The translations under genes and the position numbers were made by a program. Below are positions 36,211-45,978 of a stretch of DNA of 64,000 nt, in pieces. How positions within the stretch are numbered: the stretch's first letter is position 1; every line of letters begins with the position of its first letter. The DNA lies in NCBI RefSeq assembly GCF_013327855.1, contig NZ_JABUMX010000004.1:326724-390723 (forward strand). The letters run 5' to 3'. The notes beneath the pieces are model-generated. The model made no database searches and had not been told where the DNA came from. It worked only from the letters and a program-made list of their open reading frames with translations. This DNA comes from Phyllobacterium pellucidum (GTDB lineage: Bacteria > Pseudomonadota > Alphaproteobacteria > Rhizobiales > Rhizobiaceae).

Positions 36211-36490
36211 GTGGGACCTCGCACTTCCTTTGTCGAGAATGAACTCTCCGCACCACCATTCGTTCCCTAGGTGAGACCATGAAAGTCGCCGTTGGCTCGT
36301 TCTGCCTAGTCCAAACATGCGCGGGCGGATCACGGACCTCGTCAGGATTGGGCAAAGGCACTTCGTCCGGCCGCTGATCCGGAGATGGCGGCTCGACAAT
36401 GGGCGGCACCGGGCCGGGTCCCGGCGCGGGCACCGGCGGCCTGTCAGGGATTGGCGGATCGGGATTTGGACGAGGACCAGGATCACCCAT
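36182..36490 (-). CDS. Proline-rich small protein
   Basis: A 102-residue protein. The first ~55 residues are a Pro-rich low-complexity region built on P-x-P and PNPDPPIPDRPP-type runs; the rest is Arg-rich. The ATG at 36490 has AGGGAGC upstream. The last 29 bases overlap the DUF6894-like gene in another frame, and the C-terminal half may not be conserved. Similar Pro-rich short proteins occur in rhizobia with no assigned role. Confidence 0.45.
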   Translation of the reverse strand: MGDPGPRPNPDPPIPDRPPVPAPGPGPVPPIVEPPSPDQRPDEVPLPNPDEVRDPPAHVWTRQNEPTATFMVSPRERMVVRRVHSRQRKCEVPHAAVSFRFR

Positions 36491-36684
36491 CAGATTGCTC
36501 CCTACTGTTGCTCGAATTTGCGTCATTGCAGTGAGTGGCAATTGGCATCGTAAGTTTCAGTGAAACACATGGAGGAAACGGAAGTTCCGTCACCCTGGGC
36601 ACGCGTTAGAGAGTGGGAGACTCCGGGAACGTAACGTCTGGAAAATCGTTCACGGGAAGTAGTCGCCAAGCAGATGAGGGTGTC

Positions 36685-36879
36685 ATGAGCAACGAGCCTA
36701 CAAAAGCGGATTTGCGCGAAGAACTGGCGCGGCTGAAGGACGATCTCGCCGTCGCCGAAGGCAGCCAAACCTTCGGCATTTCCACGGAAGGTGATTCAGT
36801 ACCGGGTGACAGTGCCGCAGAGGTGATACGGCGCAGGATCGACGAACTGGAAGAAGTGCTGAACCGCGCCGGAAACTAA
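36685..36879 (+). CDS. Small coiled-coil protein
   Basis: A 64-residue acidic protein with two helical heptad segments (KADLREELARLKDDLAVAEG and AAEVIRRRIDELEEVLNRAG) around a polar loop. The ATG follows GAGGG. It would fold as a helical hairpin. No known family; probably cytoplasmic. Confidence 0.55.
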   Translation: MSNEPTKADLREELARLKDDLAVAEGSQTFGISTEGDSVPGDSAAEVIRRRIDELEEVLNRAGN

Positions 36880-36885
36880 CAAGTG

Positions 36886-37113
36886 CTAGTGTTGCTCCTG
36901 ATCCCTGAGGTCGAGCCCGAGCAGCTTGTTGAGAGCGAGCCGCGCTTCGCGCATGGTCCAACCTGCCGCCATCGCCTCCCTGATGAGATCGATGTAATCT
37001 TCACCCGGATCGTGCAGTTCTTCGAACCTTGCCCTGATGGCTTCGACGCAATCCGACTCGCGAACCGAATGGGTTGCCAAACGCGAGGGCGGAGAAATCT
37101 GCACCGTCATCAT
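36886..37113 (-). CDS. Small conserved-type hypothetical protein
   Basis: A 75-residue protein: VQISPPSRLATHSVRESDCVEAIRARFEELHDPGEDYIDLIREAMAAGWTMREARLALNKLLGLDLRD. It is mostly helical and acidic. ATG 37113 is preceded by TGGAGGCGTC, a strong ribosome site. Convergent with the coiled-coil gene. No function is recognised. Confidence 0.55.
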   Translation of the reverse strand: MMTVQISPPSRLATHSVRESDCVEAIRARFEELHDPGEDYIDLIREAMAAGWTMREARLALNKLLGLDLRDQEQH

Positions 37114-37224
37114 GACGCCTCCAGTCAAGACCAGAACCTTATACCATCAGAAGTTGTAGCAAAATGTAACGGCCCGCGGGTTCGAAAGTTCCAACCCCTG
37201 CACTCAGGTTCATCTCCTCTCAGG

Positions 37225-38109
37225 CTACCAGTAGAGGCTGTGAAAACGCGAAAGTGCTTTGGCCAACGTCTCGGGCACCTCCTCCGCCATATGGTGCCTG
37301 CAAGGCAGGGACTGGCCGGACAGTTCCGTTGCCCACCGCCGCCAGACGCCAAGAACATCGCCATAGAGGTACTCGAGATCGTCCTGCCCCGACCATAAAA
37401 CCTGCAACGGACAGGCCAAGCGCCGTCCGGCGCTCCGGTCTTCCTCGTCGTGGCGCCAGTCGATCTCAAGGCCGGCACGGTAATCCTCGATCATGCCGTG
37501 GACCGTCGACGGATCATGAATGGCTGTGCTGTAATCCGCGAAGTTCGCTTCTCCCATTTTGTCGGCCGTACCACCGTACCATGCGAGCGGATCGGCCAGG
37601 ATGGCCCGTTCAGGCTTCTCTGCTTGAGCGAAGAAAAACCAGTGCCACCAGGCTTTCGCGAATTTGGCGTCGCATCGCTCGACAGCCTCGATGATTGGAA
37701 CTCCATCGAGGATTGATAGAGATCTGATCGTCTGCGGATGATCCATCGCACAGCGAAAAGCCGTATAGCTGCCGCGATCGTGGCCGGCGATCGAGAATGT
37801 TTCGAACCCCAGTCCGCGCATTAGCTCGACGCAGTCACGCGCTTTCGCTCGTTTGGACGACCCGGCGTGATCGGGATGGTCCGCAGGCTTGGACGAACCG
37901 CCAAATCCGCGCAGATCAGGACAGACAACTGTAAACTCAAGCGCGAGCAAAGGAGCAACCCGGTACCAGGTGGTGTGCGTGCGCGGATGCCCGTGCAGCA
38001 AAAGCAGCGGCGGTCCGTTACCCCCGTGACGAACCCGCAAGGTGGCTTCGCTGAGAACGATCGTCTCCAAGGTGAATCCCGGAAATATCTCGGCTGTCTT
38101 ATACGACAT
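37225..38109 (-). CDS. Alpha/beta hydrolase, haloacetate (fluoroacetate) dehalogenase-like
   Basis: A 294-residue hydrolase. LLLHGHPRTHTTWYRVAPLLA is the oxyanion region, and the nucleophile elbow GHDRGS places an Asp at residue 111. AWWHWFFFAQ (His156, Trp157) matches the halide-binding His-Trp of fluoroacetate dehalogenase. A late His lies in CRHHMAEEVP. An Asp nucleophile is typical of dehalogenases and epoxide hydrolases, so hydrolysis of a 2-haloacid is likely, though the natural substrate is unknown. It lies downstream of a Crp-type regulator gene, 9 bases away, and is likely cotranscribed with it. Confidence 0.8.
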   Translation of the reverse strand: MSYKTAEIFPGFTLETIVLSEATLRVRHGGNGPPLLLLHGHPRTHTTWYRVAPLLALEFTVVCPDLRGFGGSSKPADHPDHAGSSKRAKARDCVELMRGLGFETFSIAGHDRGSYTAFRCAMDHPQTIRSLSILDGVPIIEAVERCDAKFAKAWWHWFFFAQAEKPERAILADPLAWYGGTADKMGEANFADYSTAIHDPSTVHGMIEDYRAGLEIDWRHDEEDRSAGRRLACPLQVLWSGQDDLEYLYGDVLGVWRRWATELSGQSLPCRHHMAEEVPETLAKALSRFHSLYW

Positions 38110-38118
38110 CTGTAATCG

Positions 38119-38850
38119 CTACCGCGCCTCGACCGAAAGATTGAGATAAAGCGGGTTGAATTCCGCGAACTCCTTCAGGGCTTCCCAATCGACAATGGTC
38201 ACTGTCCGATTGATCCAGGTCACCAGCTTTTCGCGGCGCAGCGACTGCAGTGTCTTGTTGAGATGGACCACCGAGATCCCGACGACATCGGCAAGCTCGA
38301 CCTGCGACAGCGGTAGATGAAAGCTCTGTTCGTTGGTCAGTTGGACGACCTGCAGGCGGACGTAGAGCTCGCAGATCAGATGAGCAAGATGGGCCTTCTT
38401 TGATCTTCGCCCCATCGCGACGATCCATTCGCGATGGATGGCGCCGTCGATCAGGGTGGAAAGCCAGAGCAACCGCGTCAGGTGCGGGACAGTTTCGGTG
38501 ACCGTCTTGAGAGCGCTGTGGTCGGCGAAGGCGACGCGGCACGGGGACAAGGCGACAATACCGTGGTCCATGATTTTCAGGGGGAATGCGTGAAGATCGA
38601 CGAAGTCGCCGGGAATATGCAGGGACGTAATCTGCCGGCTTCCGTCATCGAGCACCTTATAGCGCGCGGCGAAGCCTTCCAGCATCAAGGTGCTATATGT
38701 CGGCCGTGATCCTTCCCGCACCAGATCTTCATCGATTTCAAATTGTCGCCCGCGTGTGATGATTGATCGAAGAAGCGATTTCTCCTCCTCGGAAACAATA
38801 TCGCGGCTTTCAAGATTCAGAAGCAGTGATTCAATCAAAGAAACCTCCAT
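38119..38850 (-). CDS. Crp/Fnr-family regulator (2 of 2)
   Basis: About 243 residues. The sensor domain has REGSRPTYSTLMLEGFAARYKVLDDGSRQITSLHIPGDFVDLHAFPLKIMDHGIVAL. The HTH domain has KKAHLAHLICELYVRLQVV and LSQVELADVVGISVVHLNKTLQSLRREKLVTW. No Fe-S cysteines. The ATG at 38850 overlaps a GGAGG motif, and TTG 38838 lies 5 bases after it, so TTG may be the real start. The downstream hydrolase gene suggests shared expression. Confidence 0.8.
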   Translation of the reverse strand: MEVSLIESLLLNLESRDIVSEEEKSLLRSIITRGRQFEIDEDLVREGSRPTYSTLMLEGFAARYKVLDDGSRQITSLHIPGDFVDLHAFPLKIMDHGIVALSPCRVAFADHSALKTVTETVPHLTRLLWLSTLIDGAIHREWIVAMGRRSKKAHLAHLICELYVRLQVVQLTNEQSFHLPLSQVELADVVGISVVHLNKTLQSLRREKLVTWINRTVTIVDWEALKEFAEFNPLYLNLSVEAR

Positions 38851-38938
38851 CCAATTTTCCAGAATAGTGACGAATGACGGAACTGATTGGCCCACGAACG
38901 ATTACTATCCTTACGAAACCAGCAGCGTGTACACACAA

Positions 38939-39199
38939 ATGTCCCGATATTACTTTGACTTGCACAATGGCGCCGGCCCCCTGCGCGACGACCACGGGGT
39001 GGAATTGGCGACGCTCAATGCCGTAACCCAGGAGGCAACGCGCATCCTGCTTGATATTGCTCGCGACGAAGTCGGCGACACCGGGCGTCTGATTGTCACC
39101 GTGACTGTGAGAGACGAGGCAGGGAATCCCATTTCAATCGCGAGCCTGACGTTTTCCAATGAGTGGCTGGAAAATCCGAAGACAGTGCCGTCTCGGTAA
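38939..39199 (+). CDS. DUF6894 small protein (2 of 2)
   Basis: An 86-residue protein: SRYYFDLHNGAGPLRDDHGVELATLNAVTQEATRILLDIARDEVGDTGRLIVTVTVRDEAGNPISIASLTFSNEW. This is a clear DUF6894 layout, starting with the R-YYFDLH-G motif. Divergent from the Crp-type regulator. Function unknown. No strong ribosome site is visible before ATG 38939. Confidence 0.72.
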   Translation: MSRYYFDLHNGAGPLRDDHGVELATLNAVTQEATRILLDIARDEVGDTGRLIVTVTVRDEAGNPISIASLTFSNEWLENPKTVPSR

Positions 39200-39394
39200 G
39201 ATTGCGTTGCTGATCTAGCTACAAGTCGCCGCGAAACCTTTTGTTCCGATTCAATGCGGTTCGCTCATAACCGAGCGATCATCGTGCAGTCTCGCAAAGC
39301 ATGTTTCGACGATTCCGTTAAACAATTTGAATGACACCCACCGGCGCCGCGTCCAGTGTTCGGCTTAATACTTGACGACGATGAGGAGGCATTC

Positions 39395-39646
39395 ATGCGA
39401 CGTGCAAGGAAAGCAATATATTCCCGCGAAGACTGGAACCTCATGGAACACGCACACCGCATCGCGTGCCGCGATCTCCATGTACCGAGTACAAGCCTGG
39501 ACGAAATCCACAGGGTTGCCAAACGGGTGATGACCCTTTTCGATGGGGGCTTGCGTGACGAAAACCTGATCGCCGCCACTGCGGCGAGCCAGGAGCGTTT
39601 CATTGCCGATACGCTTTCCCTTCGCCACAAAAAGGTTCCGGCCTAA
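39395..39646 (+). CDS. Small helical hypothetical protein
   Basis: An 83-residue protein starting RRARKAIYSREDWNLMEHAHRIACRDLHVPSTSLDEIHRVAKRVMTLFDGGLRDENLIAATAASQE. ATG 39395 has GAGGAGG 6 bases upstream. Predicted helical, no known domain; the pattern is seen in rhizobial hypothetical proteins. Its end touches the convergent ligase gene. Confidence 0.6.
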   Translation: MRRARKAIYSREDWNLMEHAHRIACRDLHVPSTSLDEIHRVAKRVMTLFDGGLRDENLIAATAASQERFIADTLSLRHKKVPA

Positions 39647-40677
39647 TGCACGCCTGACCTGAGCTGCTCGTACGTGCATTGGCGAGGGCTCTTGTCGGGA
39701 CGCCACCGCAACAATTTGGTCCCGTGGCGAAACCGATCACCGCTGACATGATCAAATCTTACCTCGACGACGAGTTGCGGCTTCAACGGTTGCCATTCGC
39801 CGCTCCGCTCTGTGCTCCAGCGGCTCGGCCCACCTGGAGCCTTGCCGGTAAAGCCGGGAGGCCCGACCAATGCCTCCAGCTTCTCTGTCAGTTCACCGCG
39901 CTCTTTATCCGTAATCGTTGACGTATAGCCAACGTGATCGAGCTGGCCGTCACTGTTATAGAGGCCAAGAAGAAGAGACCCGACTTGCTTGCTGTCATGT
40001 TCGTAACGGAACCCGCCAACCACGCAATCCGCTGACTTAAGACGCTTCACCTTGATCATGGCGCGCTCGCCCGGAAGATATGGGCCATCCACGCGCTTGC
40101 ACACGACGCCATCGGTTCCCGCATAACCATTTTCGAGCCAGATACGTGCTTCGTCGATATCGCTCGTATGCGGCGATTGCGTCAGTGCGGCTTCGCGCGC
40201 GAGCGCCAGAAAGGCGGACAATTGCGCATTACGAACGGTAAGCGGACTATCCATGATTAACTTGCCGTCGGGATTCATCAGCATGTCGAAGACGACGAGC
40301 CTCGACGGCGTTTCAGCCGCGAGCTTTCTGACACGGCTTTCCGCAGGATGAAGTCGCATTTGCAGGGCTTCAAAGGAGAGCGCGCCGCCGCTCTCGATGA
40401 CGAGTTCGCCGTCGATTACAAAACGTTGAACCGGCAGCGCCGCCAGCAACTCGACCATCTCCGGAAAGAAGCGCCCCAGCGGCTTCCCGGATTTGGCGCG
40501 CAAATCAACCTCGGTTCCGTCCTTGAATGCCAGGCAGCGAAATCCATCCCATTTCGGTTCATATTGCCAGCCGCCGTCGGCAGGCAGGGTCTCGGCCGAT
40601 CGGGCCTCCATCGGCTGCGTATCGAGAGGCAGGGCCCACGCAGAGCGTGAAATCTTCCGTTTCCCCACTTCGATCAT
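39643..40677 (-). CDS. ligC: ATP-dependent DNA ligase, LigC type
   Basis: A 344-residue minimal ATP ligase. The nucleotidyltransferase domain has [12 protein letters not shown] with the AMP-accepting Lys42, [27 protein letters not shown] and MIKVKRL. The OB domain has [15 protein letters not shown] and [28 protein letters not shown]. LigC works in backup non-homologous end joining and excision repair. It overlaps the ligD stop by ATGA, so both are made together. Confidence 0.88.
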   Translation of the reverse strand: MIEVGKRKISRSAWALPLDTQPMEARSAETLPADGGWQYEPKWDGFRCLAFKDGTEVDLRAKSGKPLGRFFPEMVELLAALPVQRFVIDGELVIESGGALSFEALQMRLHPAESRVRKLAAETPSRLVVFDMLMNPDGKLIMDSPLTVRNAQLSAFLALAREAALTQSPHTSDIDEARIWLENGYAGTDGVVCKRVDGPYLPGERAMIKVKRLKSADCVVGGFRYEHDSKQVGSLLLGLYNSDGQLDHVGYTSTITDKERGELTEKLEALVGPPGFTGKAPGGPSRWSTERSGEWQPLKPQLVVEVRFDHVSGDRFRHGTKLLRWRPDKSPRQCTYEQLRSGVH

Positions 40678-43310
40678 GCTGCTGCTTTCACGGACTTTCC
40701 CAGAAGCTTGATGGCCTTTTCCAATGAACGTTCTCCATCGAGATAATCCGCCCAAGCGTCGGTTTTTTCGAGAAGTGCGGGGACCGTTCGCACGGTAAAA
40801 CGCTTGGGGTCGAGATCGGCCCTTACGTCCCCCCACGCCAAGGGCATGGATACAGTTGCGCCAGGACGAGCCCGAGACGAGAGCGGCGCCACCGCGGTCG
40901 CCATGCGATCGTTGCGCAAATAATCGAGAAAGATCCGCCCGTTGCGCAGTTTCTTAGCCATCTTGACGAGATAGCGGTCCGGGTGATCATTGGCCATTAT
41001 CTGGCAGACATCGTGGGCGAATGCCTTTGCCTCGCTCCAGGTGAGCTTGCTCTTCTTGCTGGTCGCAAGTGGCGTGACGACGTGCAGGCCCTTGCCGCCC
41101 GTGGTCTTGCAGAAGCAGACGAGGTCCAGCGCTTCGAGACGTTCCCGCATTTCCTTCGCAGCCGCGACCACCACCGAGAACGGCACATCGGGGCCGGGAT
41201 CCAGATCGAATACCAGCCGTCCTGGAACGTCTGGATTTCCAGGTGCGCAATTCCATGGATGCAGCTCGAGGGCAGCGATCTGGGCGACTGCAATCAATCC
41301 CTCCACCCGGTCGATTTGCAGATAGGGCTTTCGATCGCCGGAAACCGTTACCAATTCGATCAGGTTCGACGCGCCCTGCATGGCGTGGCGCTGGAAGAAC
41401 TGTTCTCCGCCCATGCCGTCCGGGGCGCGGATGATCGAACATGGCCTCCCCTTGATATGATCAAGCAGCCATGGGCCGACCGCCTGGTAATACTCGGCAA
41501 GATCAAGCTTGGTGACAGGCCTCTTGTCGCCGGCGTCCGGCCACAGAGGTTTGTCCGGATTGGACAAAACAACACCCATGATTTCGGCCTTCGCTCCACG
41601 TCGCTTGCCGATGCTCCGCGCCTGTTTCCCGGGATCGGGAACGTCCGTGGTTTCAGGTTTGGCCGGCTCCTCCGCCTCGACTTCCAGGGCAGGTTTGTCT
41701 TCACGAATACCTTTGAACGAAGCCTGCCGCACGAGACCGTCGGCAGTCCAGCCTTCGAATTCGATCTCCGCCACGAGTTCGGGTTTCACCCATTCGATAT
41801 CGGGATCGACCTTCTTGGCCATGTTCCCCCCGGTGAAGGGCGACTTTTCGACGCGAAGTGCCTCGAGTCGGGGCAACAGCGACTTCACTTTTGCCGCTCC
41901 ATACCCTGTGCCGACGCGGCCGACATAAATGAAATGGTCCTCCCGGAACACACCTACGAGCAGCGAGCGGAATTTTCCGTTGGTCTTCGACCAACCGCCG
42001 ATGACGACTTCGTGGCCGGCGCGGCACTTCGCTTTAACCCACATATCGGTTCGCCCCGAACGGTAGGTAGCGTTGGACTGCTTCGACACAATTCCCTCTA
42101 GCGAAAGCTTGCAGGCGGATTTCAGGACCGCGTCACCACCCGTCTCGAAGTGGTCGACATATCTGAGCCTCGGATCACCGCCCGCGTCGTCGAGGATCGA
42201 CTGCAGCCGTGCCTTTCGTTCGGTCAAGGGGCGGTCGCGCCAATCCTGACCGGCTTCGAACAACAGATCAAAGGCGAAGTAGACAAGGTCGCCGGTCTTG
42301 CCATCGGCCTGTGCCGCCTGCAGCGCGGCAAAGTCGGGTGCGCCATGATCATCGAGAGCGCATATCTCCCCATCGATAATCACATCCGGCAATGCCGAGA
42401 ATGCCTTGGCGATTGCCGTGTACTTCTTCGTCCAGTCAAGACCCTTGCGGGTCCTCAGCGTCGCATCTCCGTCCTTGACCCGGGCTTGAATGCGATAGCC
42501 ATCGAACTTGATCTCATGCACCCATCCAGCGTCAGAAGGAGGACGCGCAACGCTTTCGCAAAGCTGTGGAGGGATGAAGTCCGGCATCGTCGCTTCACTT
42601 GAGGCGGCAGGCGTTCCTCGCTTGCGCGTAGTCGGCGCTGCAGAGCCGTTGCGATTGCTCTCCCAAGTTGCGTCCGCTGCCGCGTCAGAACCCTCCGTCA
42701 TGAACGGCTTGGGCTTGCGCCCTTTTCCCGAGGCTATTGCCTCCATGGTACGGCCCGACGCCACCGAGGCTGCTTCCTTGAGGATCGCGTCACCGTTTCC
42801 ATCTACCGAGTGGTCGTCGCGATGCTTGATCAGCAACCAGTTGTTGCGCTTGCCGCCGTCCCGGTCATTCTTCATGCGCACGAGCACGAAGCTGCCGTGC
42901 AATTTCTTGCCATCCAACGCGAATTTGAGATCGCCGTCCTCGAGCGCCTCCTGAGGGGATTTGGTACCCTCCGGTTCCCAATAACCCCGATCCCACAGCA
43001 TTACGGTTCCACCGCCATACTGGCCCTTCGGGATCGTGCCTTCGAAGTCGCCATATTCGAGCGGATGATCTTCGACCTCGACGGCGAGCCGCTTGTCCTT
43101 TGGGTCAAGCGAGGGCCCCCGCGTCACCGCCCAGGATTTGAAAACGCCGTCGAGTTCCAGCCGGAGATCGTAGTGCAGCCTTGAAGCATCGTGCTTTTGG
43201 ACGATGAAGCGAAGCCTGTTCGACGCATTGACTTCGCCGCCTCCGCTTGGCTCCTGTGTGAGCTTGAAGTCGCGTTTGGACGTGTAACGGGAGAGCTTGC
43301 CGTTTGCCAT
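40674..43310 (-). CDS. ligD: LigD multifunctional NHEJ DNA ligase
   Basis: An 878-residue protein with all three LigD modules. Phosphoesterase: ~30-175, with [18 protein letters not shown] (His40, His46) and [20 protein letters not shown]. Ligase: ~250-545, with [11 protein letters not shown] (Lys268), [11 protein letters not shown] and [14 protein letters not shown] text. Primase-polymerase: ~590-875, with [33 protein letters not shown] carrying the metal Asp pair, and [17 protein letters not shown]. It fills and seals broken DNA ends with Ku. The start at 43310 has GAGG; a longer frame exists. No ku gene is in the window. Confidence 0.92.
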   Translation of the reverse strand: MANGKLSRYTSKRDFKLTQEPSGGGEVNASNRLRFIVQKHDASRLHYDLRLELDGVFKSWAVTRGPSLDPKDKRLAVEVEDHPLEYGDFEGTIPKGQYGGGTVMLWDRGYWEPEGTKSPQEALEDGDLKFALDGKKLHGSFVLVRMKNDRDGGKRNNWLLIKHRDDHSVDGNGDAILKEAASVASGRTMEAIASGKGRKPKPFMTEGSDAAADATWESNRNGSAAPTTRKRGTPAASSEATMPDFIPPQLCESVARPPSDAGWVHEIKFDGYRIQARVKDGDATLRTRKGLDWTKKYTAIAKAFSALPDVIIDGEICALDDHGAPDFAALQAAQADGKTGDLVYFAFDLLFEAGQDWRDRPLTERKARLQSILDDAGGDPRLRYVDHFETGGDAVLKSACKLSLEGIVSKQSNATYRSGRTDMWVKAKCRAGHEVVIGGWSKTNGKFRSLLVGVFREDHFIYVGRVGTGYGAAKVKSLLPRLEALRVEKSPFTGGNMAKKVDPDIEWVKPELVAEIEFEGWTADGLVRQASFKGIREDKPALEVEAEEPAKPETTDVPDPGKQARSIGKRRGAKAEIMGVVLSNPDKPLWPDAGDKRPVTKLDLAEYYQAVGPWLLDHIKGRPCSIIRAPDGMGGEQFFQRHAMQGASNLIELVTVSGDRKPYLQIDRVEGLIAVAQIAALELHPWNCAPGNPDVPGRLVFDLDPGPDVPFSVVVAAAKEMRERLEALDLVCFCKTTGGKGLHVVTPLATSKKSKLTWSEAKAFAHDVCQIMANDHPDRYLVKMAKKLRNGRIFLDYLRNDRMATAVAPLSSRARPGATVSMPLAWGDVRADLDPKRFTVRTVPALLEKTDAWADYLDGERSLEKAIKLLGKSVKAAA

Positions 43311-43465
43311 GATAACCTCGACCGCGCTTGATACCATGGCAGACAAACGCGCCGGATCGCGAAAAGATGCAGGCGGCTGGCGTTTGTGGCGCCAACCTCT
43401 CAAACGATAAGCATTACCGCGGAATCATGGCTGCTTGTGCGCACGATGCCGGGTCGACATAGTAG

Positions 43466-44896
43466 CTATTTGACGGCGAGCGAGAGCCTTGCGCCTTTGC
43501 CAAACGCCGGCCCGCCTGCACTGCTTCGCGCGATCATCCGCTTTTGCGCGTCCTGCAATTCGCGGACGGCCCCCTCATAGTCGAGATTGGCCACGGCGTG
43601 ATTGCGAACGACGGCAGATCCGTCGACAAAGACATCCCGGACCGCACGCTCGGCTGCGCAATGCAGAAGGTTGCGCAGGGGATCATGCACAGGCTGCATG
43701 CCGGGCGTCGCGATGTCGATCAGGACCAGATCAGCCTTGGCTCCGACTTCAAGCCTGCCAATATCGTCCCGTCCAAGCGCCTTGGCGCCGCCGATCGTTG
43801 CCGCATTGAATACGCCTTGCGTATCGATTTCCGCGAAGTTGCGCCCGGCGATGCGCGCGCAGATCAGCGCCTGGCGCATCTCTTCGAGCATATTGAATGG
43901 ATAGCTGTCAGTGCCGATCCCGATGGTCACCCCCGCGCGTTGATAGGCGCCGATCGTTTCAAGCGTCATGCCGCTGCGCGCAAAAGTTACCGGGCAGTGG
44001 GCAACCGCTGTCCCGGTCTCGGACAGGCGGACAATGTCGTTGCGGGTGCGCTGGCGCGTCCAGGAATGGTGATCGGCAAAAATGCAATGGCCGAGGATGA
44101 GATCGGGACCGAGTATGCCGATTGCGTCGAGATGCTGGATTGCGGTACGACCGTGGCGCCGCAAGAGTTCCTCATGCTCGGTCATGGTTTGCGCCGCATG
44201 GATGGTAATCGGCGCGCCTCGCCGGCGCGCCTCGTCGGCGGCTTCGGCCATAAGCTCCGGCCGGCAGGTCTCGATCTGCGAAGGCGCGACCACGCCCTGA
44301 AGCCGGCCGCTCTCGTGGGCACTGATTTCGTCGACGAGCGTCAAGGCCTGCCGGAACCGATCGTTCCCCGCTGCATCGTCCCAGTCGAAATCCAGGCGGT
44401 GGCTTTCGACGACGCGCCACTGCGCCTGGCGAAATCCCGGAGCCAGATAACCGCGCAAGCCGCTTTCCGCCATGGTCGAAATCCAGCGCGGATGATCGCC
44501 GGCAATGTCGAGCATCGTCGTCACACCGCTGCGCATCAGATCGCCAAGCATGACAGTCTGCGCCGCGACTTGTGCGTCCTCATCCGCATCGAGCAAGGCC
44601 GAAAATTCGTAAAGCGCATTGCCCCAGAGTGCGGGCGTGCCGGCATCCTCGAACAGTCCCTTGGCGAGCGGCTCGTCGCCTGAATGGCAATGAATATTGA
44701 CGAGGCCGGGCATAACCATGAGGTTCGTCCCAGAAATCTCCTCGTTTATCGCACCGACGTAATGGCCGCCGACTTGCATAACCCCCGCGCTAGAGAAAGC
44801 TACGTCACCGTCATTCATGTAGATGTGAGCATCGGTTTCCGCGTCCCAGGCGACAATCCAGGCAGCGTCCCGGATGACAGTAACTTTCTCAGTCAT
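43466..44896 (-). CDS. Amidohydrolase 1 (ATZ/TRZ-type), last gene of amino-acid-transporter operon
   Basis: A 476-residue amidohydrolase-superfamily enzyme. Metal ligands: NIHCHSGDEP (His69, His71), PITIHAAQTMTEHE, LILGHCIFADHH and the catalytic Asp in IGIGTDSYPFNM. The C-terminal composite beta domain carries RDVFVDGSAVVRNH. It is closest in this window to amidohydrolase 5 (60252-61745): both share the HCP..MARxG and GTDxxPxxM..M patterns. Chlorohydrolase/deaminase activity on an N-heterocycle or cyclic amidine is plausible; the substrate is unknown. Its start overlaps the permease gene by 8 bases, linking it to amino-acid-type uptake. Confidence 0.85.
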   Translation of the reverse strand: MTEKVTVIRDAAWIVAWDAETDAHIYMNDGDVAFSSAGVMQVGGHYVGAINEEISGTNLMVMPGLVNIHCHSGDEPLAKGLFEDAGTPALWGNALYEFSALLDADEDAQVAAQTVMLGDLMRSGVTTMLDIAGDHPRWISTMAESGLRGYLAPGFRQAQWRVVESHRLDFDWDDAAGNDRFRQALTLVDEISAHESGRLQGVVAPSQIETCRPELMAEAADEARRRGAPITIHAAQTMTEHEELLRRHGRTAIQHLDAIGILGPDLILGHCIFADHHSWTRQRTRNDIVRLSETGTAVAHCPVTFARSGMTLETIGAYQRAGVTIGIGTDSYPFNMLEEMRQALICARIAGRNFAEIDTQGVFNAATIGGAKALGRDDIGRLEVGAKADLVLIDIATPGMQPVHDPLRNLLHCAAERAVRDVFVDGSAVVRNHAVANLDYEGAVRELQDAQKRMIARSSAGGPAFGKGARLSLAVK

Positions 44897-45977
44897 GACC
44901 AACTCTAAATCTCCGTTCAAGAAAGCGGCTGTAGGCGCCCATGATGGCGCTGAAAACGAGGTAGACAAAAGCCGCAAACACATAACCTTCGAGCACGGCA
45001 ATACCCTGCCACTGAGGATCGCGCATCGCTGCGCGTACCGTGTCGAGGAAATCGAGAAGCCCGACGATCGTCACGAGCGTCGTATCCTGGAAAAAGCCGA
45101 TGAACAGCGAGACAAGCGGCGGAATGACGATCTTCAGGGCTTGCGGGAGAACGATAAGGCGCATCGTCTGCCAGTAATGCAGGCCCATTGCCGAGGCAGC
45201 CTCGACCTGCCCCTTGGGCAGTGCCTGCAATCCGCCGCGAACGACTTCAGCGATATAGGCGGCGGCAAAGAGAATGATTGCGACCTGCGCCCGCAACAGA
45301 TTGTCGATGTTGACGCCAGTCGGCAGGAAGAGCGGCAGCATGACCGAAGCCATGAACAGAATGCTGATCAACGGGACGCCGCGGACGAGCTCAATGAAGA
45401 CAACGGCAAGGACACGGATGGCCGGCAGGTTTGACGCGCGCGCAAGCGCCAGCAGCACGCCGAGCGGGAAGGCGCAGACGAGACCGACGGCGGACAACAT
45501 GAACGAAAGCGGAAGGCCGCCCCATTTGGACGTGGGCACATAGACAAGGCCGCCAAATCCACCGAGCATAAGCCAGAAAATGACGATGCACGCCGCGGCA
45601 CCGAGGACGAGGAGCCGGCGCCCCCAGAACATCGGGATCATGGCGATGCCGCATGTGCCGAAGAACATCAGCAGGGCAAGAAGCGGCCGCCACTGTTCTT
45701 CGAAGGGGTAGAAGCCGAACAACATGAAGCGCATCTTGGCAACGAGGAAGGGCCAGCATGCCCCGCCCTGCTGCTGGCAAACAGCAGGCGCTCCCGTAAA
45801 GACAGCATCTACCAACAGCCAGGCGATGACATGCTTCAGTGCCCAGGCGATGATGAGGATGCAGCCGACGGTAATAGCGCCATTGACCGGCGTGCCGAAA
45901 TAGGGCTTGAGCCTGCTCTTCAGGGAGAGCGAGGGCCGATAGCGCTGAACGGAGATGGAGACGTCTTCTGCGGTCAT
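44889..45977 (-). CDS. Polar amino-acid ABC permease, AapM-like
   Basis: A 362-residue long-form permease of the general L-amino-acid transporter type, with a long N-terminal extension containing three or four helices. The HisM-type core has PLSFMLSAVGLVCAFPLGVLLALARA, VFIELVRGVPLISILFMASVMLP and the EAA loop QVEAASAMGLHYWQTMRLIVLPQALKIVIPP. GGGAGAGG precedes ATG 45977. It pairs with the AapQ-like permease 2 bases upstream. No ATPase gene follows: the next gene is an amidohydrolase. Confidence 0.87.
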   Translation of the reverse strand: MTAEDVSISVQRYRPSLSLKSRLKPYFGTPVNGAITVGCILIIAWALKHVIAWLLVDAVFTGAPAVCQQQGGACWPFLVAKMRFMLFGFYPFEEQWRPLLALLMFFGTCGIAMIPMFWGRRLLVLGAAACIVIFWLMLGGFGGLVYVPTSKWGGLPLSFMLSAVGLVCAFPLGVLLALARASNLPAIRVLAVVFIELVRGVPLISILFMASVMLPLFLPTGVNIDNLLRAQVAIILFAAAYIAEVVRGGLQALPKGQVEAASAMGLHYWQTMRLIVLPQALKIVIPPLVSLFIGFFQDTTLVTIVGLLDFLDTVRAAMRDPQWQGIAVLEGYVFAAFVYLVFSAIMGAYSRFLERRFRVGHD

Positions 45978-45978
45978 G

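Noticed and set aside
40983..42101. 372-codon plus-strand open frame
   Set aside because: Antisense to ligD; the real protein has all three LigD modules.
43544..44683. 379-codon plus-strand open frame
   Set aside because: Antisense to amidohydrolase 1, whose metal motifs are intact.
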